Below, in pieces: positions 22,203 through 31,706 of a stretch of DNA of 64,000 nt (position 1 is its first letter; every line of letters starts with the position of its first letter). This stretch comes from Verrucomicrobiota bacterium. Lineage in GTDB: Bacteria; Verrucomicrobiota; Verrucomicrobiia; Chthoniobacterales; UBA10450. The position numbers and the translations under genes are program-made. The DNA lies in NCBI GenBank assembly GCA_003218975.1, contig QHPD01000101.1, positions 16,436 through 80,435 of the forward strand, in the 5' to 3' direction. The notes beneath the pieces were generated by a model. That model was not told the origin of the DNA. It made no database searches and worked only from the letters and a program-made list of their open reading frames with translations.

Positions 22203-22679
22203 ATGCTCTTACAAAAAACCTTACACATGAGCCAGCCGTTGGCAGAGTGCAAAGCCCGTCTGGCCAGTATCCAATCGTACCGGCGACAGTTCCTCATGGT
22301 GACGAGGGCCATGGTGACTTCGTCTAAAACGGTCGATTTTAGCTTTCGGGGTCCGCTCGGATTTGAGGCGCACACGGTGCTTTTGTCGGTCGATAGCGAC
22401 CCGCCCGACCAGTATGCGTTCGAGTCCGCGGGCGGAAATATCGAGCTGATGGGAATCGTTGATTTCACCGAAATTCGCCCAAACTGCACCGAGATTACGC
22501 TGGCGGTGCACTATGAGATCAGGAACAAATTGTTTGCCTGGCTGGATCGACGCCTGCATTTTGTCGATAGTTTTGTGACGGCTGAACTGCGAAGTATTCG
22601 CGCGCACTTCGAAGGTATCGCGGCGAGCTACCTCGATCACGCGCCGGTGTTGCCCATGTTCCAAACGGCGCCAGCCTGA
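22203..22679 (+). CDS. Hypothetical protein, possibly SRPBCC-fold
   Basis: ORF continues as LLQKTLHMSQPLAECKARL...; ATG at 22203 or 22227. Confidence 0.55.
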   Translation: MLLQKTLHMSQPLAECKARLASIQSYRRQFLMVTRAMVTSSKTVDFSFRGPLGFEAHTVLLSVDSDPPDQYAFESAGGNIELMGIVDFTEIRPNCTEITLAVHYEIRNKLFAWLDRRLHFVDSFVTAELRSIRAHFEGIAASYLDHAPVLPMFQTAPA

Positions 22680-22750
22680 GGAAACGAAGGGAATTCGGAG
22701 AGCCATCAAGCCAGGAAGGTTTGAATGGCTCTTTTGCCGTTCGCAGACGA

Positions 22751-23932
22751 CTACGCAATTCGCACCGCGTGCTTCTTGTCGAGACGAAGAACTTGACCGG
22801 ATTTGAGTTTGATCGCCGCCTTTGGGTCGCGAATCTTCTGCCCGTCCAGCTCAACGCTTCCCTGTTGAATTAGCCGGGAGGATTCGCTTCGCGATTTTTC
22901 GAGGCCAAATGCTTCGCGATAAGCGCTCCAAACCAGGCTGACAAGGTCATGATCATCGAGGCCCCTTGCGGAAAATGTCGGCAGTTCCACGTGCTCGAGA
23001 TCGCGTCTGCTGAAACGCAGGTTCCATTCATCGAGTGTTTTTTGGGCGATCGCCGTAGAGTGATAAGTTTGCACGATGGCAAACGCGAGTTCCTTCTTAG
23101 CTTCCAGCGGATGCGCCGCAGCCGGCGCCGCCTTTCCAAGAAGCAACGGATAATAACGCGCCATCAAATCATCTGAGATGCTCATTAGTTTCCCGAACAT
23201 CACTGTGGCTGGTTCGTTGATCGCGATGAAATTGCCGAGGCTTTTGCTCATTTTTTTGGAGCCGTCCAAGCCTTCAAGAATCGGAAGAAGAAAAACGACC
23301 TGCTGCGGCAAGCCCTCGTCCTTTTGAAAGTCGCGCCCGATTAAAATGTTGAAAAGCTGATCCGTGCCGCCGAGTTCCACATCCGCCTTCACCATCACCG
23401 AGTCCCAGGCTTGCATGATTGGATACTGGATTTCGTGCGCGTGGATGGCGTGCTGATTGTCGATGCGTGCCTTGAAATCTTCGCGCTGCAGCATTTGCTG
23501 CAGCGTCACACGGCTGTTGAGGCGAATGACATCTTCGAACGACATCGCCCGAAACCAGTCGCCGTTGCAGACTGTCTCCGTACGTGCGGGATCGAGAATC
23601 TTGAACGCCTGTTCCCGGTAGGTTTCGGCATTTGCCATTACCTCCTTGTGCGTTAATTGCGGTCGTGTAGCGGAGCGTCCACTTGGATCACCGACCATTC
23701 CCGTGAAATCACCGATGATGAGAACCGCTTGGTGACCCAGATCCTGAAACTGCCGTAGTTTTCGCAGAACGATGGTATGACCAAGATGAATGTCGGAGGT
23801 CGTAGGATCGACACCAAGTTTTACACGCAGCGGCCGCCCGAGCGCGAGTTTTTCGCGCAGTTCTGTCTCGCTGATGATTTGCGCGGCTCCTTGCCTTAAA
23901 AGCGCGAAAGCTTCATCCGGTTGCATGCTCAA
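22751..23932 (-). CDS. tyrS: Tyrosyl-tRNA synthetase
   Basis: LGVDPTTSDIHLGHTIVLRKLRQFQ; KMSKS motif (SKKMSKSLGN); C-terminal S4-like domain. Confidence 0.96.
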   Translation of the reverse strand: MSMQPDEAFALLRQGAAQIISETELREKLALGRPLRVKLGVDPTTSDIHLGHTIVLRKLRQFQDLGHQAVLIIGDFTGMVGDPSGRSATRPQLTHKEVMANAETYREQAFKILDPARTETVCNGDWFRAMSFEDVIRLNSRVTLQQMLQREDFKARIDNQHAIHAHEIQYPIMQAWDSVMVKADVELGGTDQLFNILIGRDFQKDEGLPQQVVFLLPILEGLDGSKKMSKSLGNFIAINEPATVMFGKLMSISDDLMARYYPLLLGKAAPAAAHPLEAKKELAFAIVQTYHSTAIAQKTLDEWNLRFSRRDLEHVELPTFSARGLDDHDLVSLVWSAYREAFGLEKSRSESSRLIQQGSVELDGQKIRDPKAAIKLKSGQVLRLDKKHAVRIA

Positions 23933-23940
23933 ACAAAGAA

Positions 23941-23971
23941 TAGCGCATCCGCCACAGGCGGACGAGCGCTA
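23941..23971. repeat. Palindromic REP-like element TAGCGCATCCGCC-ACA-GGCGGACGAGCGCTA
   Basis: Outer TAGCGC/GCGCTA arms and inner TCCGCC/GGCGGA; terminal CTA is the TAG stop of the minus-strand gene at 23969. Confidence 0.75.
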
Positions 23972-24484
23972 CTTGTTTTTGTTCAGCAACTCGCGCACCT
24001 CGTCAATGGTGAGCGGTCTATTCTTTCTCGTGAGCCATTTCTGACTTTTACCTTGATCGAGGAAGGGCCTGTTATCGGCGTAAGAACGGCTGGCAACTTT
24101 TTTATCAGATTGAGGAGCATCGCGAACGCCACGCGCAGATCGAGCTGCATAAGCGGACTGCGAATTTCCGATTGCTTGCTTCGTCGAAATGCCTGACGCG
24201 CTGCGCTGGCCCCGGAAAGGTTGAGAATCGAATTGCCGCGCCGAGAACTCGCGTGTTTGGGAAAAGCTTTTTGAATTCGATTTTTTCTGGATATAAAACG
24301 TTCCGACAGTCGCCTGTTTATTTATGGACGTTCGATCGACGAGAAATTTTTTGTTCTGCACCGAATTCTGCAGAGTCATGTCCGGTTTCAGCAGCCGATC
24401 GACCAGCTTGCTTTCCTGATCCTGAGCCTGCGCGGAAGACAGAGCAGCAAAAAGCGATAAACAGGCCGCGAGCAATCTTCGCAC
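23969..24484 (-). CDS. Hypothetical secreted protein
   Basis: 171 aa with signal peptide MRRLLAACLSLFAALSSAQAQ; no family recognised. Confidence 0.6.
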   Translation of the reverse strand: MRRLLAACLSLFAALSSAQAQDQESKLVDRLLKPDMTLQNSVQNKKFLVDRTSINKQATVGTFYIQKKSNSKSFSQTREFSARQFDSQPFRGQRSASGISTKQAIGNSQSAYAARSARGVRDAPQSDKKVASRSYADNRPFLDQGKSQKWLTRKNRPLTIDEVRELLNKNK

Positions 24485-24594
24485 AATGCGAGGTTGCCTG
24501 AATCGAAGTACTTTTGTAAAGCAAATTTGCCGACTTTAAAGCGCACGAAATCGTTTTGTTGTTTTCGAGCAATCTTTCTGACCATAATGCGTGT

Positions 24595-24804
24595 ATGGCT
24601 GATCATATTTACAAGAAAATTGAGTTAGTCGGTTCCTCGCCAGATGGGTTTGAGGAAGCGGTGAAAAATGCGCTAGCGCGGGCCCAGAAAACCATTCGCA
24701 ACATGCGATGGTTTGAGGTGGCCGAGACACGCGGCTACATCGAGAAGGACAAAATCGGTCACTGGCAGGTGACGCTGAAAATCGGTTTCACGCTGGAGGA
24801 ATGA
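24595..24804 (+). CDS. Dodecin family protein
   Basis: [50 protein letters not shown]...WQVTLKIGF. Confidence 0.93.
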   Translation: MADHIYKKIELVGSSPDGFEEAVKNALARAQKTIRNMRWFEVAETRGYIEKDKIGHWQVTLKIGFTLEE

Positions 24805-24841
24805 TGTACTGGCGCTCGCCGCGGCGGACGTCTCCGCAACC

Positions 24842-25123
24842 CTATTCCACTTCTTGAACCGCCTGATATAATTTTGTGGCACCGTAGATTAAGATCGCCG
24901 GTCTCAACGCGACGACAAGAAGGCGAAAGAGACCGCCAAAAATTCGGCCCAGCGGCAGCCGATTCAAAATGTATCCTGCGACAAATGCGTACAGGAGAGA
25001 CTGGGCCGGTTTTTGGCGCACGTAACTCTCGCTTTCGCTAAGAATAGCCTCGACTTGGTCTTTTACCCAATGCACTCCACGCTCGGGAAACTCGGCGACG
25101 GCTTCAGCAGATGAGTGTTCCAT
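24842..25123 (-). CDS. Small membrane-anchored protein (DUF883/YqjD-like)
   Basis: 93 aa, amphipathic N-terminus then one hydrophobic segment. Confidence 0.5.
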   Translation of the reverse strand: MEHSSAEAVAEFPERGVHWVKDQVEAILSESESYVRQKPAQSLLYAFVAGYILNRLPLGRIFGGLFRLLVVALRPAILIYGATKLYQAVQEVE

Positions 25124-25172
25124 TTTGCTTAATGATTCGCATTCTGGTTCCCTGTTGCGTGCATCGAGCTCG

Positions 25173-26090
25173 TCAACGCAAAATCAGCCAAATTGAGCTG
25201 GCGCCCGCGCCCGGCGGAAAATCGGGCAGGGCAGGTTGCCGGTGAAACGTGGCCGCGCGCCGCGTCGCCTTTAACGCGTAGCGGGCCATTACTTCAAGAG
25301 CATGTTCGCGCAGAGTGAAGCAGTTCGTCGAAAGCAGGATGTGACTATCCCGCTCCGCTAACTCGAGAGCGTCAACGAGCAGTTTCTCAAAATCGTTTTC
25401 GACCTGAAACGTTTTTCCTTTTGGCGAGCGTGAAAAGGTAGGTGGGTCGAGAATGATAACATCGAACTTTTCTCCTTTATGCGCAAGCCGGCGCAATACC
25501 GCCATCACATCGTCGGCGATGAAATGATGATCGATCGTTGACAAGCCGTTCAACGCGAAATTCTCCCGGCCCCGCGTCAATGCTTTCTTGGAAAGGTCGA
25601 CATTAAGGGTAACGGCTCCAGCGTATGCGGCGCTAACAGAAAAGGAGCATGTATAGGCAAAGCAGTTCAAGAGCCGCTTCGGCGAAATGTGACGCACGTA
25701 GCGCCGGTTTTCTCTTTGATCGACAAAGAGCCCTACAGAGTAACCAGCACCGAAATCGATTCCAAACTTGAGGTGTCGCTCACAGGCGATGGTCTGCAAG
25801 TTTTCACTCGGGTCGCCAAATATGAGGCGTGGCGGTTCCCGTTCTTCGTTTTTCTGAGCGACGAACCGGGCGAAAATACGTTCGAACTTGAACTTGGAGG
25901 AGTTCGCCCACCATTCGAGCTCGTTTACCAAGCGTTCGCGGGCCAGAACTCTTTTGAACGAGATGAGGATGTCGCGTCCAAAGCGTTCCATCCAACCGTC
26001 CTCGATCGTGCAAAGCCTGTGGGCGTCCGTCCCCTCTGCTTCGAAATCGCGAAGCAGGTTTGCATTGATCCAGCCGGATTTGGTTATCAT
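25173..26090 (-). CDS. Class I SAM-dependent rRNA methyltransferase (RlmI/RlmK-like)
   Basis: LLNCFAYTCSFSVSAAYAGA (motif I), VIILDPPTFSRSPKG, STNCFTL. Confidence 0.85.
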   Translation of the reverse strand: MITKSGWINANLLRDFEAEGTDAHRLCTIEDGWMERFGRDILISFKRVLARERLVNELEWWANSSKFKFERIFARFVAQKNEEREPPRLIFGDPSENLQTIACERHLKFGIDFGAGYSVGLFVDQRENRRYVRHISPKRLLNCFAYTCSFSVSAAYAGAVTLNVDLSKKALTRGRENFALNGLSTIDHHFIADDVMAVLRRLAHKGEKFDVIILDPPTFSRSPKGKTFQVENDFEKLLVDALELAERDSHILLSTNCFTLREHALEVMARYALKATRRAATFHRQPALPDFPPGAGASSIWLILR

Positions 26091-26200
26091 CGTGCTCCCT
26101 GTAGCAGTACTTCGCAGGAGACGGTATGCAATGGATCGGTTGCCGCCCGTTCCCCTCGCGTTACACTCCCGCGTCGTGTTCAGAACTTGACTGCCGAACT

Positions 26201-27097
26201 ATGCAACAGGTCACCGTGCGCGTTCCGGGAAGCACTTCCAATCTCGGCCCTGGCTTTGATTGTCTTGGTGTGGCCTTGCGCATTTACAATGATGTAACCG
26301 TGATAAGGGGTGGAAAGTCTCAGCTGCCGCCTATCGCATGCGAGGCAGCGCGTCTGTTTTTTGAGCGTACAGGGTGCGCTCCGTTTTCACTGTCGGTTTC
26401 GACGCGAGGCAACGTTCCAGTCTCACGCGGCTTGGGCAGCAGTGTGACGGCGCGGCTCGGCGTCCTATGCGCTCTGAATGCCTTGACCGGTGCCCGGCTC
26501 GATCGATTGTCGATCTTCGAGCTATGTGCGCGATTGGAAGGCCACCCGGACAACGCCGCGCCGGCGGTTTTCGGGGGGTTTACCGTCGTGCAAAGTAGCG
26601 CGAGCGTCTCGCGTGCACTGGGCAAGCACGGCACTCGTCCTGCCTTTCAGCGCTTTGAAGTCTCGCTGCGGCTATATTTCGTTCTCTTAATTCCTGAACT
26701 CGAGATTCGAACATCGAGTGCGCGGAGAATTTTGCCTTCCAAGATTTCGCGTGCCGGGGCGATCGAGAATTGCGCAAACGCCTGCGCAATCACGGCCGCG
26801 TTGGCATCGGGCAATTATGTCAACTTACGTGGTGCCTTCCGGGATCATTTGCATCAACCGTACCGGGCGAAGCTGATCCCGTTTTTGCCGAGCGTAATCG
26901 CTGCGGCGGAAAAAGCCGGCGCCTTGGGCGCATTCCTTAGCGGCAGTGGATCAACGATCGCCGCCGTTACACTTCATTCGCCCAAGAAAATTGCAGCCGC
27001 CATGGCGCGTGCTGCAAGAACGCCAGCGCACACAATCATCACACACGCTGATAACCGGGGCGCGCGCGTTCTCCAACCACGGATCGCCGATCATTGA
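26201..27097 (+). CDS. thrB: Homoserine kinase (GHMP family)
   Basis: VRVPGSTSNLGPGFDCLGVALRIYN; GLGSSVTARLG; GAFLSGSGSTIAA. Confidence 0.9.
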   Translation: MQQVTVRVPGSTSNLGPGFDCLGVALRIYNDVTVIRGGKSQLPPIACEAARLFFERTGCAPFSLSVSTRGNVPVSRGLGSSVTARLGVLCALNALTGARLDRLSIFELCARLEGHPDNAAPAVFGGFTVVQSSASVSRALGKHGTRPAFQRFEVSLRLYFVLLIPELEIRTSSARRILPSKISRAGAIENCANACAITAALASGNYVNLRGAFRDHLHQPYRAKLIPFLPSVIAAAEKAGALGAFLSGSGSTIAAVTLHSPKKIAAAMARAARTPAHTIITHADNRGARVLQPRIADH

Positions 27098-27110
27098 TCA
27101 CTGATTCCAG

Positions 27111-28301
27111 ATGGGCCGCCGGCTTGAAAGGTTAGAAGAGTTTGGTATCGACGTCGTTCTCGAGCGCCGGCATGGTGTTCGCGCCTCCATTCTCCGCGGA
27201 ATTCTCTATGCGCTTTCGTTTGTTTACGAGCGTCTTGTTCAGCTGCGTCTCTATTTTTACCGAAAAAGAATTTTCCGTGAGCGCGCCGTCGGTTGTCTCG
27301 TGATTAGTATTGGCAACCTCACAGTCGGCGGCACGGGCAAGACGCCAATAGTTGAAAAGTTTGCGCGCGCTTTACAGGCGGGCGGCCGTCGTGTCGCCAT
27401 TCTGAGTCGCGGATACAAAAGCGTGCCGCGCAGACGAGGCTGGCTGAGCCGGCTTCGCATAGGCGACTCCGATTCGCCCCGGATTGTATCCGATGGAAAA
27501 TCGTTGCTGCTCGACTCTTTGACAGCCGGCGACGAGCCATACATGCTCGCGCACAATTTGAAGGACGTGATTGTGCTCGTGGACAAGGACCGGGTAAAAA
27601 GCGGCCGGCTCGCCATCGACAAATGGAATGTCGATACGCTCCTGCTCGACGACGGATTTCAATATCTGCATCTCAAACATCGTCTCGACATGGTGTTGGT
27701 GGATCGACAAGCACCCTTCGGCAACGAATTCATGCTGCCTCGCGGCACGCTGCGCGAAACGCCCCGAAATCTACGCCGGGCCAGTTACATCTTCATTACT
27801 AAAAATACCGGCGAGTCTAATGATACGCTCGTGAAACGCATTCGGCGTTACAATCGTACTGCCGAGATCATCGAATGCGCGCACAAACCGCTTTATCTCC
27901 AGGACGTTTATACAAGCGAACGATTGCCGCTCGATGCCTTGCGCGACACGTTCATAGGCTCGCTCTGCGCGATCGCAGCGCCCGAAAGCTTCGAAGGCGC
28001 TTTGCAAAAACTAGGCGCACATGTCGATCTTTCGAAGCGCTACATCGATCATCACTATTACACGGAGGCGGAGTTAACCAGCTTCATCAATCGTTGCATT
28101 CGCCGCGATTTGGTGATGATCGTTACTACGGAGAAAGACGCCGTGCGCATGCCGCGTCTCCCCGAAGCGAAAGTGAAGGTGCCGATTTATTTCCTGCGCG
28201 TCGAGATTGAGATTTTGAGCGGCCACGAAAGCTGGGAGCATTGCGTCGCGCGCATTTGCAAGCCGCAACCCATGCTCTCACCCGAGCGCTTCTTCGCCTG
28301 A
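27111..28301 (+). CDS. lpxK: Tetraacyldisaccharide 4'-kinase
   Basis: ISIGNLTVGGTGKTPIVEKFA; LLDDGFQYLHLKH; TTEKDAVR. Confidence 0.93.
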   Translation: MGRRLERLEEFGIDVVLERRHGVRASILRGILYALSFVYERLVQLRLYFYRKRIFRERAVGCLVISIGNLTVGGTGKTPIVEKFARALQAGGRRVAILSRGYKSVPRRRGWLSRLRIGDSDSPRIVSDGKSLLLDSLTAGDEPYMLAHNLKDVIVLVDKDRVKSGRLAIDKWNVDTLLLDDGFQYLHLKHRLDMVLVDRQAPFGNEFMLPRGTLRETPRNLRRASYIFITKNTGESNDTLVKRIRRYNRTAEIIECAHKPLYLQDVYTSERLPLDALRDTFIGSLCAIAAPESFEGALQKLGAHVDLSKRYIDHHYYTEAELTSFINRCIRRDLVMIVTTEKDAVRMPRLPEAKVKVPIYFLRVEIEILSGHESWEHCVARICKPQPMLSPERFFA

Positions 28302-28377
28302 CTGTTTGTCATTCTGAGCGAAGTCGCCTGCCAAGCCGTAGCTTTATGCGAAGGTTTGGAGGAAATCGCGTCGTGCC

Positions 28378-29295
28378 ATGCCTAACAAAGCTGAATTAAT
28401 CGTCAAAGACCGCAAGATACAGGTATCGAATCTGGACAAGGTTCTTTACCCGAAGGTCGGATTCACCAAGGGACAGGTGATCGATTACTACATCCGCGTC
28501 GCATCCGCTCTTTTGCCGCATCTAAAAGACCGCCCGCTTACCATGAAGCGCTATCCCGATGGAGTCGAGGGTGAGTTTTTTTACGAAAAGAATTGCCCGA
28601 AGCACCGGCCAAAATGGGTGCAGACGGCCCAGGTTTGGAGCGAAAGCAACGATCGCATGATGAATTTTTGTCTGGTGCAGGATTTGGCGACTCTCATTTG
28701 GGCGGCAAACCTCGCCGATCTCGAGCTCCACACCTCACTTTCGCGTAAAGACAATGACAAACGCCCGACCATGATGGTGTTCGATCTCGATCCCGGCGCC
28801 CCTGCTGACATTGTTCAATGTTGTCAGGTCGGGCTTTGGGTTCGCGATTTGTTAGGCCAAATGAGACTGAAATCATTTCCGAAAACAAGCGGATCAAAGG
28901 GTCTGCAGGTTTATGTGCCGCTGAATATTTCGGTGACTTACGATGAGGCTAAGGATTTATCTGGCGTTCTCGCCCAGCATCTGGAGCGCGAACACGCCGA
29001 TCTGGTGACGTCGAACATGTCCAAGGCAGTGCGCAAAGGTAAGGTATTCGTCGATTGGAGCCAGAACGACGAACACAAAACCACCATTTGCGTTTATTCG
29101 CTCCGCGCGAGGGAAGAACCCACCGTTTCGACGCCAGTCAGCTGGAACGAGGTTAAAAATTGCCTAAAAAAGAAAAACGCTGGTCTTCTGAAGTTCCGCT
29201 CCGATCAGGTCCTCTCCCGCGTCGAAAAACTCGGCGACCTCTTCGAGGCGGTCGAAAAACTCAAACAAAAGCTGCCGAAGAAATGGAAGATATGA
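28378..29295 (+). CDS. LigD-type DNA polymerase/primase domain protein (stand-alone)
   Basis: VSNLDKVLYPKVGFTKGQVIDYYIRVASALLPHLKDRPLTMKRYPDGVEGEFFYEKNCP; FDLDPG; KTSGSKGLQVYVPL. Confidence 0.93.
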   Translation: MPNKAELIVKDRKIQVSNLDKVLYPKVGFTKGQVIDYYIRVASALLPHLKDRPLTMKRYPDGVEGEFFYEKNCPKHRPKWVQTAQVWSESNDRMMNFCLVQDLATLIWAANLADLELHTSLSRKDNDKRPTMMVFDLDPGAPADIVQCCQVGLWVRDLLGQMRLKSFPKTSGSKGLQVYVPLNISVTYDEAKDLSGVLAQHLEREHADLVTSNMSKAVRKGKVFVDWSQNDEHKTTICVYSLRAREEPTVSTPVSWNEVKNCLKKKNAGLLKFRSDQVLSRVEKLGDLFEAVEKLKQKLPKKWKI

Positions 29296-29323
29296 TGTAA
29301 TCGTTAGGGCAAGGATTATAGAG

Positions 29324-29578
29324 ATGAACAATTACGTATGGTTTGATGCAATCGGCTGGGCGGGCGCAGCTGCTCTTCTTGTCGCTTATGCGATGGTTTC
29401 ATCCAAGAGATTGGAGGGAGACTCGGCTGCTTATCAAGTCCTTAATGTCAGCGGAAGTCTTCTGTTGGCTGCAAACACGATCTTTTATGGATCCTATCCC
29501 TCCACTTTTGTGAACCTCATCTGGGCAGGGATAGCCGTTTTTTCCATCGCGACCAGAAAGCGAGTTTCCTCTGATTAG
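29324..29578 (+). CDS. Small integral membrane protein (CBU_0592-like)
   Basis: 84 aa, three hydrophobic segments; WFDAIGWAGAAALLVAYAMVSS. Confidence 0.6.
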   Translation: MNNYVWFDAIGWAGAAALLVAYAMVSSKRLEGDSAAYQVLNVSGSLLLAANTIFYGSYPSTFVNLIWAGIAVFSIATRKRVSSD

Positions 29579-29589
29579 CTCGGTGCGAA

Positions 29590-29886
29590 ATCATTGTCAC
29601 CTCAAATATGTCGAACGCGGCGCGCAAAGGAAAAGTATTTGTCGATTGGAGCGAAAACGACGAACACAAGACAACCATCTGCGTCTATTCACTCCGCGTC
29701 AGGGACGAAGCGACCGCCTCAACTCCGGTCACCTGGGACGAAGTCGCGAACTGCCTGAGAAATAAACAAGCCGATCTCTCGAAATTCCGCTCGGACCAGG
29801 TCCTTGCTCGCCTTGACAAACGCGGCGACCTCTTCGAACCCGTTGAGATACTGAGACAAAAGCTGCCGAAGAAGCGGGAGATGTAG
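29590..29886 (+). pseudogene. Truncated duplicate of the C-terminal ~95 aa of the LigD polymerase
   Basis: IVTSNMSNAARKGKVFVDWSENDEHKTTICVYSLRVRDEATASTPVTWDEV... closely matches the C-terminus of the 28378-29295 product. Confidence 0.85.
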
Positions 29887-30165
29887 TCGAAGATTGCGGC
29901 AGCGCTTCTGCTTCCTCAGACCATGGTGACCATTTTGGATGCAAGACGCGTAGCTCGCTTGCCAGCACTTGGAATCAAACTGATCAGATTGTTAGATGAT
30001 GGAGATCTTGTCTCTCACTATCGCGCCAAAATAGATTCCGCCAAGGTGGCCATGGAACAACTGGAGGCGGCGCTTTTTGTGTTTGTCTGTTCGTGCGCGC
30101 GCCCTTCGGTCACTTTCCCCAAATAGCAAACTTCACACCGCACAGTTGAAGACACGGTCTTCGCG

Positions 30166-30600
30166 ATGATTGAAGCTATCGACGAGGGAAACCGTCTGGT
30201 TACCATTGGCAGCTCGGGTTTGTCGGATTTCGAACAATCCCAAATGATAATTGCTCTCGACACGCTTTTTGGCTTGCAGATTCCTCTGATTGATGGGGAC
30301 CCGCAGCGGGCGATCGAGCGCTACACGTTGAAATTTGGAGAATTAATCACTGCGCGGGTGCATATTGGAACCGCTGCCTTGGCTAAAGCACTAAAGGCCG
30401 TCAGTGGGAAAGTAACGTCGGTCAGCGACCAGTGGCACTTGGCATTGACTGAAATTTCAATGGATATCAATCGAGGATTACAAGGATGTCGGTTAACGAT
30501 GCTCGCTGCCGATCCTGGTCTTTTGAGTCAATGCACGATAATGCATTTTTTGGAACATCCCTGGTTTTACTCGATTACGTCCCTCGTATTCACGAACTGA
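30166..30600 (+). CDS. Hypothetical protein
   Basis: 144 aa ORF with no better-supported overlapping frame; no family recognised. Confidence 0.4.
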   Translation: MIEAIDEGNRLVTIGSSGLSDFEQSQMIIALDTLFGLQIPLIDGDPQRAIERYTLKFGELITARVHIGTAALAKALKAVSGKVTSVSDQWHLALTEISMDINRGLQGCRLTMLAADPGLLSQCTIMHFLEHPWFYSITSLVFTN

Positions 30601-30610
30601 TCTAGCGTGT

Positions 30611-31111
30611 ATGCGCAAAGTGAATCTCAAAGATATCCCGGAGCAGGAGCGAAAGTCGCCGAAAGGGAAGTTTGGGCGGGCGTCGAAAAATATTTCGATC
30701 GCGCTTGGGCGCGAACCAGAGTCCCTTGATTTGTCGAAGCGGCATCCATTTGATCTCGCGCTGGTGCGAATTCCGAAGGGCAAATCGCTTTGTCCGTATC
30801 ATGCGCATGCGGCTGAATCGGAGCTTTATCTCGTCGTCTCGGGTCGCGGCAGCGTTCGCGACAAAGACGGGACGATTGAAGTTGGCCCAGGTGACGCGTT
30901 TTTCTTTCAGCCCGGCGAAGCGCATCAGCTTACCAACGCTGGCGACGAAGATTTTGTTTATTACGTGATCGCCGATAATCCAAGGAGCGGCGGTGCAGCT
31001 GGTGATTCCTGTTATTATCCCGACAGCGGGAAGTGGGCGGTTGCCAAGGAGGGATCGGAAGAAGTGATTGTGAAAGGTCAGGAGACCGATTATTTCGATG
31101 GCGAAGAATGA
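30611..31111 (+). CDS. Cupin domain protein
   Basis: MRKVNLKDIPEQ...CPYHAHAAESELYLVVSGRGSVRDKDG...GPGDAFFFQPGEAHQLTN. Confidence 0.88.
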   Translation: MRKVNLKDIPEQERKSPKGKFGRASKNISIALGREPESLDLSKRHPFDLALVRIPKGKSLCPYHAHAAESELYLVVSGRGSVRDKDGTIEVGPGDAFFFQPGEAHQLTNAGDEDFVYYVIADNPRSGGAAGDSCYYPDSGKWAVAKEGSEEVIVKGQETDYFDGEE

Positions 31112-31115
31112 GTTT

Positions 31116-31183
31116 GGGGAGCGCACGCGCCTCGCGTGCAGTGTTCGGCGCCCTCGCCGAACACACCGGAGCGCAATGGCTCC
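31116..31183. repeat. Three-hairpin repeat between tandem cupin genes; shares a 24-mer with 42016-42039
   Basis: GGGGAGCGCACGCGCCTCGCGTGC; GTGTTCGGCG-CCCT-CGCCGAACAC; GGAGC-GCAATG-GCTCC. Confidence 0.75.
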
Positions 31184-31206
31184 AACGTTTCGTTACCGCA
31201 AAGCAA

Positions 31207-31695
31207 ATGCGCAAAGTAAATATCAACGAGGTTAAAGAACAGGCATGGCAATCACCGGGCGGTAAGTACGCCGTGTCCTTCAAAGGAATTTCGGAAGCGC
31301 TAGGGCGCGATTCAAGTTCACTTGATTTGTCCGAGCGTCATCCATTCGACTTGGAATGGAATCGCGTGCCACCCGGGAAACAAAATTTTCCTTACCACGC
31401 GCATTCGGCGCAATGGGAGCTTTACCTGGTCATCTCCGGGCAAGGCCGCGTTCGTCACAAAGACGGCACGACTGATGTCGTGGCTGGCGACGCGTTCATT
31501 TTCGGACCGGACGAACCGCATCAACTGATCAACTCCGGCCAGGAAGACCTCACCTATTACGTGGTTGCGGACAACCCCATCGGCGAATCGGCCTACTATC
31601 CCGACAGCGCGAAATGGAAGGTAAATAGATCATCAGCGGCGGATCGCGTTGTCGTGAAGGGCCAGGAAACCGATTACTTCGACGGCGAAGAATAA
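31207..31695 (+). CDS. Cupin domain protein (paralogue of 30611-31111)
   Basis: MRKVNINEVKEQ...FPYHAHSAQWELYLVISGQGRVRHKDG; same C-terminus VKGQETDYFDGEE. Confidence 0.88.
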   Translation: MRKVNINEVKEQAWQSPGGKYAVSFKGISEALGRDSSSLDLSERHPFDLEWNRVPPGKQNFPYHAHSAQWELYLVISGQGRVRHKDGTTDVVAGDAFIFGPDEPHQLINSGQEDLTYYVVADNPIGESAYYPDSAKWKVNRSSAADRVVVKGQETDYFDGEE

Positions 31696-31706
31696 AATTT
31701 CGAATC

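Noticed and set aside
28302-28377. GTCATTCTGAGCGAAGTC motif between lpxK and the LigD polymerase as a mobile element
   Set aside because: Only one short copy in the window; looks like a fragment of a generic dispersed repeat, with too little structure to support a call.
31033-31206. Upstream extension of the second cupin ORF
   Set aside because: It overlaps the first cupin and the repeat element; homology to the paralogue starts at the ATG at 31207.
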